Below are positions 10,975-21,078 of a stretch of 64,000 bases of DNA, one piece after another. Under the pieces are notes generated by a model that had not been told where the DNA came from, did no database searches, and saw only the letters and a program-made list of their open reading frames with translations. Made by a program: the position numbers and the translations under genes. Source of the stretch: Candidatus Onthoplasma faecipullorum (GTDB taxonomy: Bacteria; Bacillota; Clostridia; Christensenellales; UBA1242); NCBI GenBank assembly GCA_019120295.1, contig DWVI01000001.1, forward strand, positions 1 to 64,000. Reading direction: 5' to 3'. Each line of letters starts with the position of its first letter. Position 1 is the stretch's first letter.

Positions 10975-12972
10975 ATGGAAGAAATAAGAAGACCTAATAG
11001 AAGTAGATACACTCCTATGCACATGAATTATAACGAGTGGGAAAATTATAAAAATTCAATTGGCAAGTTTTTTTCTATGCTAACTGATGAAGACCGCGAA
11101 ACCCTACTTAAAAATGAAGAATTTAGAAATTTTTTAGTTAGTGATAGAAACGCATTTTTTGAACTAATTGACGATTTAAATGAAAGAGAACCTTTTTTAT
11201 TGTTTGATGATGAGTTTATAGACAATTTATTTTCCAGTGAAAAGTCGGCAAATGTTGCTTATTCAGTTTTAGAAATTATGCGAAACAGGCCTGCACGGGA
11301 CAAAATTGTTTCAAAATATAGATATATCATTTTAACAAACCCAAAGAATTTAACACAAATTTCGTCTGTTTTTGATTATTTAAGTGACGATTTACGTTTT
11401 GAGATATTTAGTGAATTTATAAAAAATAACACGATTGACATTTGTCTGCTTGCCTATTTTTTACGTGCTGTTTATCCTAAAAGATATGTGTATCGTGAAG
11501 ATTTAAATTATGATGAAAATGAAAGTGCTATTTCTAAAATTGCAAGTTTATTAAATGATAAAGAGATAAGAAAAATCATTTATGAAGATTACTCACTTTT
11601 AAGTGAACTAGACCCAGCAAACAGGTCGATTTTATATTCACATAAAAATTACTATGAAATGAGTGATGTGGAGAAGAAAAATTTATTCAAATTATTGAAA
11701 GAAAATGTGGACGTAACACTTGGCGAAAGTATTTTTCTAGACGGAGATTTTATTGAAGATGTTGCATATATTGAAGATGTGGTAGAGTATAAAACAGTCA
11801 TGCAAAGTTTGAAACTTAACACCCCACGCGCGATTGAAAATATTAAAGAAAAAAGAAACGAATATTACGATTATTATATTGACAAATTTAAAAATGAAGA
11901 CTTAGAAGAATTTACTTCAACCACTAGCGAAAAGATAACGTCACATATTGCCGACTATATATTTGATAGGTATTTTGAAGCGTGCCCAACCGATAGTTTG
12001 TATTCCGCGTGCGTTGTGTTTGATGCAATGGATATGCCAGGTTTTGAAAAGCACCTAACGAAAGATGGACTGCAAGTAATAGAAAAACTAAAAGACCTAT
12101 TGATTGAAATAACAAGGAAAAATGAATATGTTTCATCACTAAACAAATCGGTTGAAAGAGAAGATTTAGAACTCATTGACGAGTTGAAAGAGTTAAGTGA
12201 TTTAATGGATAAAGTGCCGAATTTTGCTGAAAAATTTGTGCGTCTTATGAAAACTGCAAGAAAAACATTTGAAACACAAGTTCGAAGGTCTATTAGCAAA
12301 TTAAAAACCACACAAATAGAGCATGAAAGTGGCGCAACAGTGTATGAGATAGATTATAAAAGCCCGTTTATGATGCTTGTGCATTCGCAAGTTATTAAAC
12401 AAGTTGAAAGAGAAGTTATTATGCCAAATGTTCCTAAGGCTAGGCACGAACTTAATGTTAGTATGAGTTTGCTTGACAATAACCATTTAAGGACATTTGG
12501 TGATAAAAATTTGGAAGATTATGTAAATTTTGGTTTTATTAGCATTGGTGAAAATGCATTGAAACATGCGTACGTTAGAGATAGTTTCACTGATTATGCT
12601 GTAAGCCGTGGAAACATTAGGCGTTTGGAATATGTTGTTTCAGAGTACCCACCAACATACATTGATTTGCAAAACTTTATGGCTTGGACGGCGGATAATA
12701 ACTACAATGAACTAAAAATTCACGCCCACGCCAACGCTACAAGTAGTAGTGGTGAAAACATAATGAAACCAGATTATATTCTTTGTAAAGATAATATAAG
12801 AGAAATAGAAATAGAAATTAGCAAAAAATTTAACATTCCAATTGTGTTTGTTAACACTAAAAAAGTTGAACACACAAAATCAAATAGAAATTATGAACCA
12901 ACTCTTCATAAAACTTATGAAGAGTTTGATGTGGTTGCATACCAAGATAAAACAAATCCACTTATAACATAA
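10975..12972 (+). CDS. Hypothetical protein, ~665 aa
   Basis: Long ORF; ATG at 10975 preceded by taaggataaat; no family recognised. Confidence 0.75.
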   Translation: MEEIRRPNRSRYTPMHMNYNEWENYKNSIGKFFSMLTDEDRETLLKNEEFRNFLVSDRNAFFELIDDLNEREPFLLFDDEFIDNLFSSEKSANVAYSVLEIMRNRPARDKIVSKYRYIILTNPKNLTQISSVFDYLSDDLRFEIFSEFIKNNTIDICLLAYFLRAVYPKRYVYREDLNYDENESAISKIASLLNDKEIRKIIYEDYSLLSELDPANRSILYSHKNYYEMSDVEKKNLFKLLKENVDVTLGESIFLDGDFIEDVAYIEDVVEYKTVMQSLKLNTPRAIENIKEKRNEYYDYYIDKFKNEDLEEFTSTTSEKITSHIADYIFDRYFEACPTDSLYSACVVFDAMDMPGFEKHLTKDGLQVIEKLKDLLIEITRKNEYVSSLNKSVEREDLELIDELKELSDLMDKVPNFAEKFVRLMKTARKTFETQVRRSISKLKTTQIEHESGATVYEIDYKSPFMMLVHSQVIKQVEREVIMPNVPKARHELNVSMSLLDNNHLRTFGDKNLEDYVNFGFISIGENALKHAYVRDSFTDYAVSRGNIRRLEYVVSEYPPTYIDLQNFMAWTADNNYNELKIHAHANATSSSGENIMKPDYILCKDNIREIEIEISKKFNIPIVFVNTKKVEHTKSNRNYEPTLHKTYEEFDVVAYQDKTNPLIT

Positions 12973-13002
12973 AATAATAAAAGTAATTAAAAATATAAAA
13001 AA

Positions 13003-13037
13003 ATACGGCAAAAAATTAAAAATTTGCCGTTTTTTAT
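13003..13037. terminator. Terminator between convergent genes
   Basis: acggcaaaaaattaaaaatttgccgttttttat. Confidence 0.7.
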
Positions 13038-13081
13038 CGATTTAATATCTATTAAAATTTTTAATGTTTTAAATATAAGAT

Positions 13082-14020
13082 TTATAGGTTGTCTATCAAC
13101 TTATTAACTTCGTCAAGAGTTGAAAATAGCATAATTTTGCGTTTTATTTCAGTTGCAAGCGGAAGTGATTTAACGTACCACATTAAATGTTTTTTAAAGT
13201 AAGCAACGAGAGTTTTTTCTGTTTTAAAATATGTTTTAAGAAGTTCTAAATGTTTAATAATTGCTTCTTTTTTAGAATATGGTGGAGTGGCGTTAGAAAG
13301 GATAGAAAATAATTCAGGGTTTCCCATGCTAGCACGACCTATCATAACACCTGCACAACCAATTGATTTTGCATATTCAACATCTTCCACCGTGTTTATA
13401 TCACCACTCCAAAACACTGGAATTTTAACTGTGCTCACTAATTTTTGGTATGCTGATTTATCAACAACTCCAGAGTAGCCTTGTTCGCGCGTTCGTGCAT
13501 GTAGAGTTATGAAACTAACGCCACATTCTTCACACATTTTTGCAAACTCAATGTAATTTATATTATCGTCTATCCCTAACCGAAATTTAACGGATACCGG
13601 TTTGTTTGAATTTTGAACTAGGCATGAAATAACGCTTCTGGTTTTTTCAATATCTCGCATCATAGCAGAACCGTCATTATTTTTAACTATTTTTGGTGCA
13701 GGGCAACCACAGTTGAAATCAATAATGTCAAAATTCTCAAATAGATTTGTGTGTAATGCGTTTGCAATGGAGATAGTGTCATGACCAAACAATTGGCAAC
13801 ATCTAATGGCGTTTGCTTCTTCGCGTAACATTTTATTTGTTTTGAAACTTTTATTTTCAAGCGCTTTAACACTTATCATTTCAGTTACAACCATATCTGC
13901 GCCAAAGTCAGCACAGATTTTTCTAAATGCGAAATCAGTGACCCCTGCCATTGGTGCAAGCGCAATTATAAATTTTTTAAATTTAATTTTTCCATTTTTA
14001 AATTCGTATAATTTATTCAT
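13082..14020 (-). CDS. dus: tRNA-dihydrouridine synthase (Dus family)
   Basis: LAPMAGVTDFAFRKIC, DFNCGCPAPKIVKNNDGSAMMRD, FITLHARTREQGYSG, GVMIGRASMGNPELF. Confidence 0.92.
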   Translation of the reverse strand: MNKLYEFKNGKIKFKKFIIALAPMAGVTDFAFRKICADFGADMVVTEMISVKALENKSFKTNKMLREEANAIRCCQLFGHDTISIANALHTNLFENFDIIDFNCGCPAPKIVKNNDGSAMMRDIEKTRSVISCLVQNSNKPVSVKFRLGIDDNINYIEFAKMCEECGVSFITLHARTREQGYSGVVDKSAYQKLVSTVKIPVFWSGDINTVEDVEYAKSIGCAGVMIGRASMGNPELFSILSNATPPYSKKEAIIKHLELLKTYFKTEKTLVAYFKKHLMWYVKSLPLATEIKRKIMLFSTLDEVNKLIDNL

Positions 14021-14224
14021 ATTAAAATTATATAAAAAACAAAAATAATAATCAAGGTAAATTCTAAAAATTTTATTTTAACTTAAAATTTAAAATAAAA
14101 TTGCAAAAATTTAATTAAAAATCATAAAAATTAACTATTTTTATTTAATTTTTTATAAATAAGTTTAAAAATTAAAAAATTTATAATAATAAATATTTTT
14201 TTATTGTTTGCAAAAACTAGCGGT

Positions 14225-15742
14225 ATGAAAAAGAATAATTTAATGTCCGGTGTGTTAGTGCTATCTATTGGCGGAGTACTTGCCAAAATTTTTAGCGCAA
14301 TATATAGGATTGGTTTAACTAGAATTTTAGGTGGAGAAGGAATTGGTTTATATCAATTAGTGTTTCCACTTTATTCGCTGTGTGTGGTGCTAGCTACGGC
14401 TGGGCTTCCAATGGCAATTTCAAAAGTGATTGCAAGAAATCGGGAAAAAGAAAAATCAGTTGTTAAAAAATGCTTTATGTTCACATCTATAATTTCACTT
14501 ACACTTACTTTTATTCTTTTAATATTTGCGCGTCCGCTCGCATCAATTCAGGGAAATGTTGACATAACAATATGCTATATAATTTTAGCACCTACTATCA
14601 TTTTGGTAAGTTCAGCAAGCGTGTTGCGTGGCTATTTCCAAGGTAAAGAAAATTTCACGCCAAGTGCAGTTTCAAATATTGCGGAACAATTTGTAAAACT
14701 TGCAGTTGGTTTAATTCTTAGTTTTGCATTGCTAAGAGTAAGTTTAATGGCGTCTATAATTGGTGCAATGATTAGCATTGTTGTGAGTGAAATTATATCT
14801 GTTGTTATAATGCTACTTTATTACAAATACAATAAGCCTAAACAAGATACAAACATAGAAGCAAATTTATCAATGAAAGATATAGCAAAAGACGTTTTGC
14901 CAATCACCGCAACAAATATAATTATGCCTATTGCAAGTTTTATTGATAGTTTATTGGTGGTAAATTTATTGTCGGTTAGTTTTACTAGACCAATGTCTAT
15001 TTTTCTATATGGTTTAGAAAGTGGTGCAGTGTCAAGTTTAGTGAGCCTTCCAACAATATTTTCGTTTGCCATTGCTAGCGTAATTTTGCCAAACATCAGT
15101 TTAAAGGGGAGCATTTTTTCACGAAGCCATAAGTTGTCACTTGCTGTGAAAGTGATACTATTAATAGCAATACCTTGTGTGTTATGTTTCTTATTCATAC
15201 CAAATAGACTAATTGATTTACTTTATGCAGATAGGCTAAATGGTTATGGCGTGGAAGGCTTAAACATTGCATATCGCCTTCTTGCAATCTCTGGAATAGG
15301 GGTAATATTTTTAGCAATAAATCAAGTGTTTTCTTCTTCGCTTCAAGCGGTAGACGAAAGGGGAGTTACGGTTAGGAATTTAATCATTGCGGTGGTGGTA
15401 AAATTTATAATAGAGAGCATTTTTATGCCAAGTGTGAAAATTAATATTTATGCCTTAGCATATGCAAACACGGCATGTTATTTAACAGCAATGGTTCTAA
15501 ATTTAATGGAAATACGCGAACATTTTAAAATAAAAATCAACTACTATTTTTCAGGTAAATTGATAATAGCAAACACTGTTATGCTCCTTAGTTTACTCGC
15601 TATTTTAAACCTTTATAGAAGTTATCTAACAACCTTACTTGCGCTTGCTGTTGCCGTGATAATATATTTTGTGGCACTTTACTTTTTGAAGATTTTTAAT
15701 AAACGAGATTTAGCGTCAATTAAATACAAAGTTAAAAATTAA
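14225..15742 (+). CDS. SpoVB/MurJ-like polysaccharide flippase (MATE/MOP superfamily)
   Basis: Multi-TM; GGVLAKIFSAIYRIGLTRILGGEGIGLYQLVFPLYSL is typical of SpoVB-like flippases. Confidence 0.85.
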   Translation: MKKNNLMSGVLVLSIGGVLAKIFSAIYRIGLTRILGGEGIGLYQLVFPLYSLCVVLATAGLPMAISKVIARNREKEKSVVKKCFMFTSIISLTLTFILLIFARPLASIQGNVDITICYIILAPTIILVSSASVLRGYFQGKENFTPSAVSNIAEQFVKLAVGLILSFALLRVSLMASIIGAMISIVVSEIISVVIMLLYYKYNKPKQDTNIEANLSMKDIAKDVLPITATNIIMPIASFIDSLLVVNLLSVSFTRPMSIFLYGLESGAVSSLVSLPTIFSFAIASVILPNISLKGSIFSRSHKLSLAVKVILLIAIPCVLCFLFIPNRLIDLLYADRLNGYGVEGLNIAYRLLAISGIGVIFLAINQVFSSSLQAVDERGVTVRNLIIAVVVKFIIESIFMPSVKINIYALAYANTACYLTAMVLNLMEIREHFKIKINYYFSGKLIIANTVMLLSLLAILNLYRSYLTTLLALAVAVIIYFVALYFLKIFNKRDLASIKYKVKN

Positions 15743-15918
15743 TTATATATTCATGCAAGTTAGTTTTAATAAAATTAGACTTTTTATAATGCCTGCAAAT
15801 TAGATTTTCAAATTGTCCTTTTTATAATATGTCAATGTAATTTTCTAACGAATATAAAATTTAGATTTATACATGTATAAAAATTTTATTTTTGTAAACT
15901 ATCTAGTAGGAGGAAATT

Positions 15919-16191
15919 ATGAACAAAAATGAATTTTTATCAGAAGTAACAAATAGAGTTGATTTAAGCAAGAAAGAATGTAAGCTTTGCCTTGATGCAA
16001 TTTTAGATGTGATAAAAGATGCGTTGAAGCAAGGTGAAAGTGTAACGCTATCTAATTTTGGAAAGTTTAAAATGAATGAAATAAAAGCAAAACCAATGTA
16101 CAATTTTGCAACCAAACAAACTCGCCTTATGAAAGCGCGCAAAACACCAGCATTCAAAGCGAGTGACAATTTAAAACAAAGCGTAAGATAA
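15919..16191 (+). CDS. hup: HU/IHF-family DNA-binding protein
   Basis: 90 aa; MNKNEFLSEVTNRVDLSKKECKLCLDAILDVIKDALKQGESVTLSNFGKF; RBS taggagg. Confidence 0.9.
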   Translation: MNKNEFLSEVTNRVDLSKKECKLCLDAILDVIKDALKQGESVTLSNFGKFKMNEIKAKPMYNFATKQTRLMKARKTPAFKASDNLKQSVR

Positions 16192-16286
16192 TATTTAAAA
16201 ATCTAAAACAAAATAAAAAACAACTTCGCGTTGTTTTTTTGTTGCAATATTTTTAAAATTTTTATTTTTTAAAAATGTTTAATTTA

Positions 16287-16781
16287 TTAAAAAATGTTAT
16301 TATTTTTCAATTTTTTATTATTTTTTTGAATTTTTCGCTTATTTTTGAAAAAATTTTGAATTAGAGTTTTATTTTCTTCTTCGTATGTCTTATCATATTC
16401 GCTTATAGTGGTGTGATTAAGTGTGTTGTTTAGCATATCAAATTTTGAAATCGCACCACTGTTTTCGTCCTTCACAGCATACACAACTTTTTTTATTCGT
16501 GCATTCAAAATTGCGCCAGCGCACATTGGACATGGTTCTAGAGTTACAAAAAGAGTGCATTCGTCTAATCTCCACGAATGCAACTTTTTGCATGCTTTTT
16601 CAATTGCTAAAATCTCGGCGTGGTGAGTTGCAATTTGATGTTTTTCACGCCTGTTCATTGCTGTTGCAATTACTTTATCATTTTTTACGATTACGGCTCC
16701 AATTGGCACTTCGCCTTTCGTATAGGCTTTGCAACCTAGCAAGGTAGCCTGAGCCATTGGATTTAACTTTAACTTTTCCAT
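16287..16781 (-). CDS. tadA: tRNA-specific adenosine deaminase TadA
   Basis: GEVPIGAVIVKNDKVIA, HHAEILAIEKA, TLEPCPMCAGAI. Confidence 0.92.
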   Translation of the reverse strand: MEKLKLNPMAQATLLGCKAYTKGEVPIGAVIVKNDKVIATAMNRREKHQIATHHAEILAIEKACKKLHSWRLDECTLFVTLEPCPMCAGAILNARIKKVVYAVKDENSGAISKFDMLNNTLNHTTISEYDKTYEEENKTLIQNFFKNKRKIQKNNKKLKNNNIF

Positions 16782-17676
16782 TACTACTATTTTGCACAAT
16801 TCTTCCCATAAAGTCAATAGAACTTGCAAATTCGTTTGCTTTTTGCAGTGCGACAAGTGGAACGTCTTTATTTCTATTATAAATTTCGGGTAAGTATTCA
16901 ACGCCCACAGGGTGCGGAATGCTATCAGCGCCAACTTCGATAGTATAGGCTGGAATTCTGAGTTCGTCAATGCACCAATCTTTATATCCACCAGTTGAGT
17001 TTTCAGTAAAAATCAATGGATAATTGGTTGTTGCGCTGAGCGCTTCACCGATGTTTCTATCGCGTTCAATATTTTCTTCGCTTTCGTTTTCAAAACCATA
17101 ATAAATAACGTTACCTTTGCTGTGGTATGAAATAGTTAGAAGTGGGCGAGTTTTAAGTGTAAAATTTACAAGCGATTGCACTTCTCTTTCACTTTCAGGA
17201 TAAAAACCAACAAAATCTTCGGTGGCAGGGCAGAACACATTTTGCGAACCACCACCCCAGTTAGCATCAAAATTTGTGTTAAGGTCAACTAAGTTTACAT
17301 TTGCTTTAAATTGTGAAAAATCTGTGCTTCCACCATTGGCAAGCGTCAAATACTCACGTGTGATATCGCAATTTAGTGAGTCCACACCATCTAGTTCAAT
17401 TTGCGCGCCGTCTGGATTGGTTAAAAACACAAAGTAAATCCCACCGTCTTTAACTAGGTCATTATTATATAAGTTTCTAACCATTTCAACGAGAAGTAGC
17501 GTGGTTATCCATTCGCGTGCGTGTATGCCTGCTTGAATTAAAATTTGTGTGCCTGAATAATCGCCAAGGTGAGTGGCTAAAATGTTTTTTCCAAGCACTG
17601 ATTTTCCTGCGTTAAATAATTCTATTCCTTCTTCTTGTAAGGATAGTATACTTGCAATTAATTCTTGATATGTCAT
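16678..17676 (-). CDS. M14-family zinc carboxypeptidase
   Basis: GIHAREWITTLLLVEM, LTNPDGAQIELDG, ISYHSKGNVIYYG; overlaps tadA by ~100 nt. Confidence 0.85.
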   Translation of the reverse strand: MTYQELIASILSLQEEGIELFNAGKSVLGKNILATHLGDYSGTQILIQAGIHAREWITTLLLVEMVRNLYNNDLVKDGGIYFVFLTNPDGAQIELDGVDSLNCDITREYLTLANGGSTDFSQFKANVNLVDLNTNFDANWGGGSQNVFCPATEDFVGFYPESEREVQSLVNFTLKTRPLLTISYHSKGNVIYYGFENESEENIERDRNIGEALSATTNYPLIFTENSTGGYKDWCIDELRIPAYTIEVGADSIPHPVGVEYLPEIYNRNKDVPLVALQKANEFASSIDFMGRIVQNSSNGKVKVKSNGSGYLARLQSLYERRSANWSRNRKK

Positions 17677-17819
17677 ATAATCTCCAATTCTATTTATGAA
17701 AAGCAGAAATTTTTTGTTAATACAAAAACATAACAAATAAAAATGGAAATGCACTGAAAACTTAAAAAAAATGAAAAAAATTTTGGGGAAAATTAGAAAA
17801 AATTTGCAAAAAAATAAAA

Positions 17820-17846
17820 TAAATAGAGAAAAACTTTTCTCTATTT
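17820..17846 (-). terminator. Terminator after rlmH
   Basis: aaatagagaaaaacttttctctatttg. Confidence 0.6.
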
Positions 17847-18311
17847 GTGATAAGTAATGTTGTTTAGAATTGTGAATGCGCGGTAAATTTGTTCAAGTAA
17901 AATTACGCGCATAAGTTGATGTGGAAACGTCATTTTTGAAAATGATAATCTCAAATTTGCTAAGTTTTTTATTTCTTCGTCAAGTCCATTAGAAGCGCCA
18001 ATTACAAATGTGATTGTTGAATTAGTTTGAGTTACTTTTTCAATTTGTTTAGATAGCACCACACTATCAATTTCTGTTCCTTTAACGTCTAACACAATTA
18101 TAAAACCTGATAAATGTTTTTTAATTTCCAAGGCGTCCTTTTTTAGTGCGGACAAAATATCTTTTTGGCTATCCGACTTTGGATTGTTTTCCTTAATTTC
18201 AATGATGTTTAAATTTGCAAATCTAGATAGGCGTTTTGAGTATTCTTTTATGGCGTCCGTAAAATATTTTTCTTTAATATCTCCAATTGCCACGATGTTG
18301 ATTTTTATCAT
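17841..18311 (-). CDS. rlmH: 23S rRNA (pseudouridine1915-N3)-methyltransferase RlmH
   Basis: VVLDVKGTEIDS, FVIGASNGLDEEI, FSKMTFPHQLMRVILLEQIYRAFTILNNITYHK. Confidence 0.93.
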   Translation of the reverse strand: MIKINIVAIGDIKEKYFTDAIKEYSKRLSRFANLNIIEIKENNPKSDSQKDILSALKKDALEIKKHLSGFIIVLDVKGTEIDSVVLSKQIEKVTQTNSTITFVIGASNGLDEEIKNLANLRLSFSKMTFPHQLMRVILLEQIYRAFTILNNITYHK

Positions 18312-19357
18312 TAGATTAACCCCCAGATAAAACTTGAAATTGTTATAATTCCACCTAAAAATAAGGTTGAATATAGGAAAATATTTTCTGTAAAACTCGG
18401 TTTTTTCTGATTGTTTATATACCTATTTTGAGAATTCTTTTTAAGGATAGAGTTGATTTCGTTTACGCGCACTTGCGCTTCACTCATACTCATTTCATTT
18501 AATTCTAAATATTGCACCAGTTTTTGCACTTCTCGCCGTGACCGTTCAATAGCAATTCGTTTAACAAAATAGAAATATAGCCAAATAAGTAGACATATTC
18601 CAATCGTTGTGAAGATAACGTATAAGAACAAATTTGAATATATAGCGTTTTCAATTCCGTTCATAAAGGTTGCCAAAGGCCAATTTAGATAATAACCATA
18701 GTAGAAATAAGTTGCTAGGGCATTGTTCATAAAGTGAATTATCATACTTGGAATTATGCTATCTGCAACAAGTGTTACATAACCCATAAAACAACCCAAA
18801 ATTGCTGCGTAGAAAAATTGATTTATATTCAGATGCATTAATCCAAACAGAATAGAAGAAACAATCAAACAACATCTTGGGCTTTTTTGTTTTTTACTTG
18901 CGTGTAACATTAAACCGCGATGCAAAACTTCTTCACAAATTCCAGGAAGAATAGCAGAAAGCAAAAATTCTTTAAGTAAAAGTGAATAACTAAATTGAAC
19001 GGTGGTCGTGCTGGTTGTAACCGTTTCATATCCAAGTAGTGCAATAAAACTTTGCGAAACTGTTGCCACAAATGAATTGATAAAGTATAAAATAACGCCA
19101 AGTAAAATTGAAAAACCAATGATTGCTGGGCTAACTTTTTTAATGCCAAATGTTTTAAATGTATCTTTAACCTTGGTTTTCGTAAATAGTGAATATAATA
19201 ATAGTGGCAAAGCAAACATAACCACAATTTGTATTAAAAATGTGGATAACCACTCATTTTGAACAATTCCAAATGCTCCTAATACAAAAATGATTGCAAC
19301 TAAAATCATTGCAATAAAGTAAATGAGATTGATTTTTATATAAGTTTTGTCTTTCAT
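18311..19357 (-). CDS. CPBP family intramembrane (glutamic) protease
   Basis: LPGICEEVLHRGLMLH and FGLMHLN motifs; multi-TM. Confidence 0.85.
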   Translation of the reverse strand: MKDKTYIKINLIYFIAMILVAIIFVLGAFGIVQNEWLSTFLIQIVVMFALPLLLYSLFTKTKVKDTFKTFGIKKVSPAIIGFSILLGVILYFINSFVATVSQSFIALLGYETVTTSTTTVQFSYSLLLKEFLLSAILPGICEEVLHRGLMLHASKKQKSPRCCLIVSSILFGLMHLNINQFFYAAILGCFMGYVTLVADSIIPSMIIHFMNNALATYFYYGYYLNWPLATFMNGIENAIYSNLFLYVIFTTIGICLLIWLYFYFVKRIAIERSRREVQKLVQYLELNEMSMSEAQVRVNEINSILKKNSQNRYINNQKKPSFTENIFLYSTLFLGGIITISSFIWGLI

Positions 19358-19370
19358 TTATAATTATATG

Positions 19371-20264
19371 TTAACTTAAAAAATTATTTGCAATCCAAAT
19401 TATTAACATTATTATTAGCGAACCGATTAAAAATGTCAATTCTTTTGCATTTGGTTTGACTTTTTCCACTTTTTTTGAGTTTTTTATAGTAAAATACAAA
19501 ATAACGGTGATAAAAACTAACATAAGTATCACAGCAATTAAAATGTATGACCAATGGTTGTAACTTAAACTTACATTAAAATAAGATAGGGTGAGTGATA
19601 AAAAGTTGTTAGTCATATGTGCAGTGATACAATATAATATGTTATCTTCATAGTACATTATTACACCTAACATCAACCCAAACATCATAGGATAAATTGT
19701 TTGGCTAATTGATAGGTGGAATATCATAAACATTAAACTAGATATGGTTATAGAGAAAACTTTTCCATATCTTTTTAACCCTTTAAAAATAATTCCCCTA
19801 AACAAAAGTTCTTCTGAAATAGCAGGAAGAATAACAAGTGACAAAATAGAGATAAAATAGTTTGCGGTGTTTAGTTCGTATGGAATGGTGTTTAAACTAA
19901 TTCCAACGCTAACAAGCCAACTATCAAAGCATGTCACAATCGGATATAATGCTAGAAAACTAATTATTGCAAGCAGAATGTATAAAAATATTTTTTTTGT
20001 TTTTGGTTTGGAAATAAATTTTTCGTCAGTTCTTTTGTGGTAAAACCAAAACACTAAAACCATGGTTAAATCCATTGCAATCACACAAAGCAGATATCCA
20101 AAAGCGGTGTTTAAAAATGGTTGCAACAGTTCTATTTCAATGCCACCAATTATGCAAACGATATAACCGATAACCATAACCACAACGACAGATATTTGTG
20201 AAAGTAAAAAGCCTATGAAAAAGGCTAGAGATGTGTCTATGGCGGTTAATTTTCTTTCTTGCAT
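19371..20264 (-). CDS. CPBP family intramembrane protease (second copy)
   Basis: LPAISEELLFRGIIFKGL, FMIFHLS; multi-TM. Confidence 0.85.
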   Translation of the reverse strand: MQERKLTAIDTSLAFFIGFLLSQISVVVVMVIGYIVCIIGGIEIELLQPFLNTAFGYLLCVIAMDLTMVLVFWFYHKRTDEKFISKPKTKKIFLYILLAIISFLALYPIVTCFDSWLVSVGISLNTIPYELNTANYFISILSLVILPAISEELLFRGIIFKGLKRYGKVFSITISSLMFMIFHLSISQTIYPMMFGLMLGVIMYYEDNILYCITAHMTNNFLSLTLSYFNVSLSYNHWSYILIAVILMLVFITVILYFTIKNSKKVEKVKPNAKELTFLIGSLIIMLIIWIANNFLS

Positions 20265-20347
20265 AGTTTAATTATACTCTAAATTTAAATTTTAAGCAAA
20301 TTTTTTAATAATTGTCATGATTAAAATTGTTTTTCATATATAAAATT

Positions 20348-21004
20348 ATGGAATATATTGTATATAATGACAAATTAAATAAAACCGATTTATCCACATT
20401 GAACATTGTGATAGAAGAAAATGTTAAAATTGGAAAAAATGTAAAACTACAATCTAATGTGTGTTTGCTAGGTTGCACCGAAATAGGTGATAACGCAGAG
20501 ATAAATATAAACACGGTTATATCAAATTCAAAAATAGGCAAAGGGGTAAAAGTATTATCAAGCCATATTGAAGACTGCAATATTGGTGATAACTCAACTG
20601 TTGGTCCATTTGCACATTTACGAAATAATAGTTCAATAGGTAAAAACTCTCGAATTGGCAATTTTGTTGAGATTAAAAATTCTAGTCTGGGTGAAGGATG
20701 TAAGGTTGCACATCTAACATACATAGGCGATGCCACGCTTGGTAAAAATTGCAATATTGGTTGTGGTGTTGTGTTTTGCAACTACAATGGTAAAATAAAA
20801 CAAAGGTGCACGCTAGGTGATAATGTGTTTGTTGGCTCGAACGTTAACCTAATTGCACCTGTTAATCTAGGTGATAACACGTTTATTGCCGCAGGTAGCA
20901 CAATAAATAAAGATGTTGAAAAAAGTGAATTTGCAATAGCACGCGCAAGGCAAGAAAATAAGAAAAATTTTAAAAATCCGTATTTAGACAATAAAAAATC
21001 TTAA
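20348..21004 (+). CDS. Left-handed beta-helix acetyltransferase, GlmU C-terminal-domain-like
   Basis: Hexapeptide repeats; VGPFAHLRNNSSIGKNSRIGNFVEIKNSSLGEGCKVAHLTYIGDATLGKNCNIGCGVVFCNYNGK matches the GlmU C-terminal signature. Confidence 0.85.
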   Translation: MEYIVYNDKLNKTDLSTLNIVIEENVKIGKNVKLQSNVCLLGCTEIGDNAEININTVISNSKIGKGVKVLSSHIEDCNIGDNSTVGPFAHLRNNSSIGKNSRIGNFVEIKNSSLGEGCKVAHLTYIGDATLGKNCNIGCGVVFCNYNGKIKQRCTLGDNVFVGSNVNLIAPVNLGDNTFIAAGSTINKDVEKSEFAIARARQENKKNFKNPYLDNKKS

Positions 21005-21078
21005 AAAAATGCATAAAAAACACAAAAAAATTTTAAATTTTAATAAAATTTTGATAATTTTATAAAATTTTTACATAT

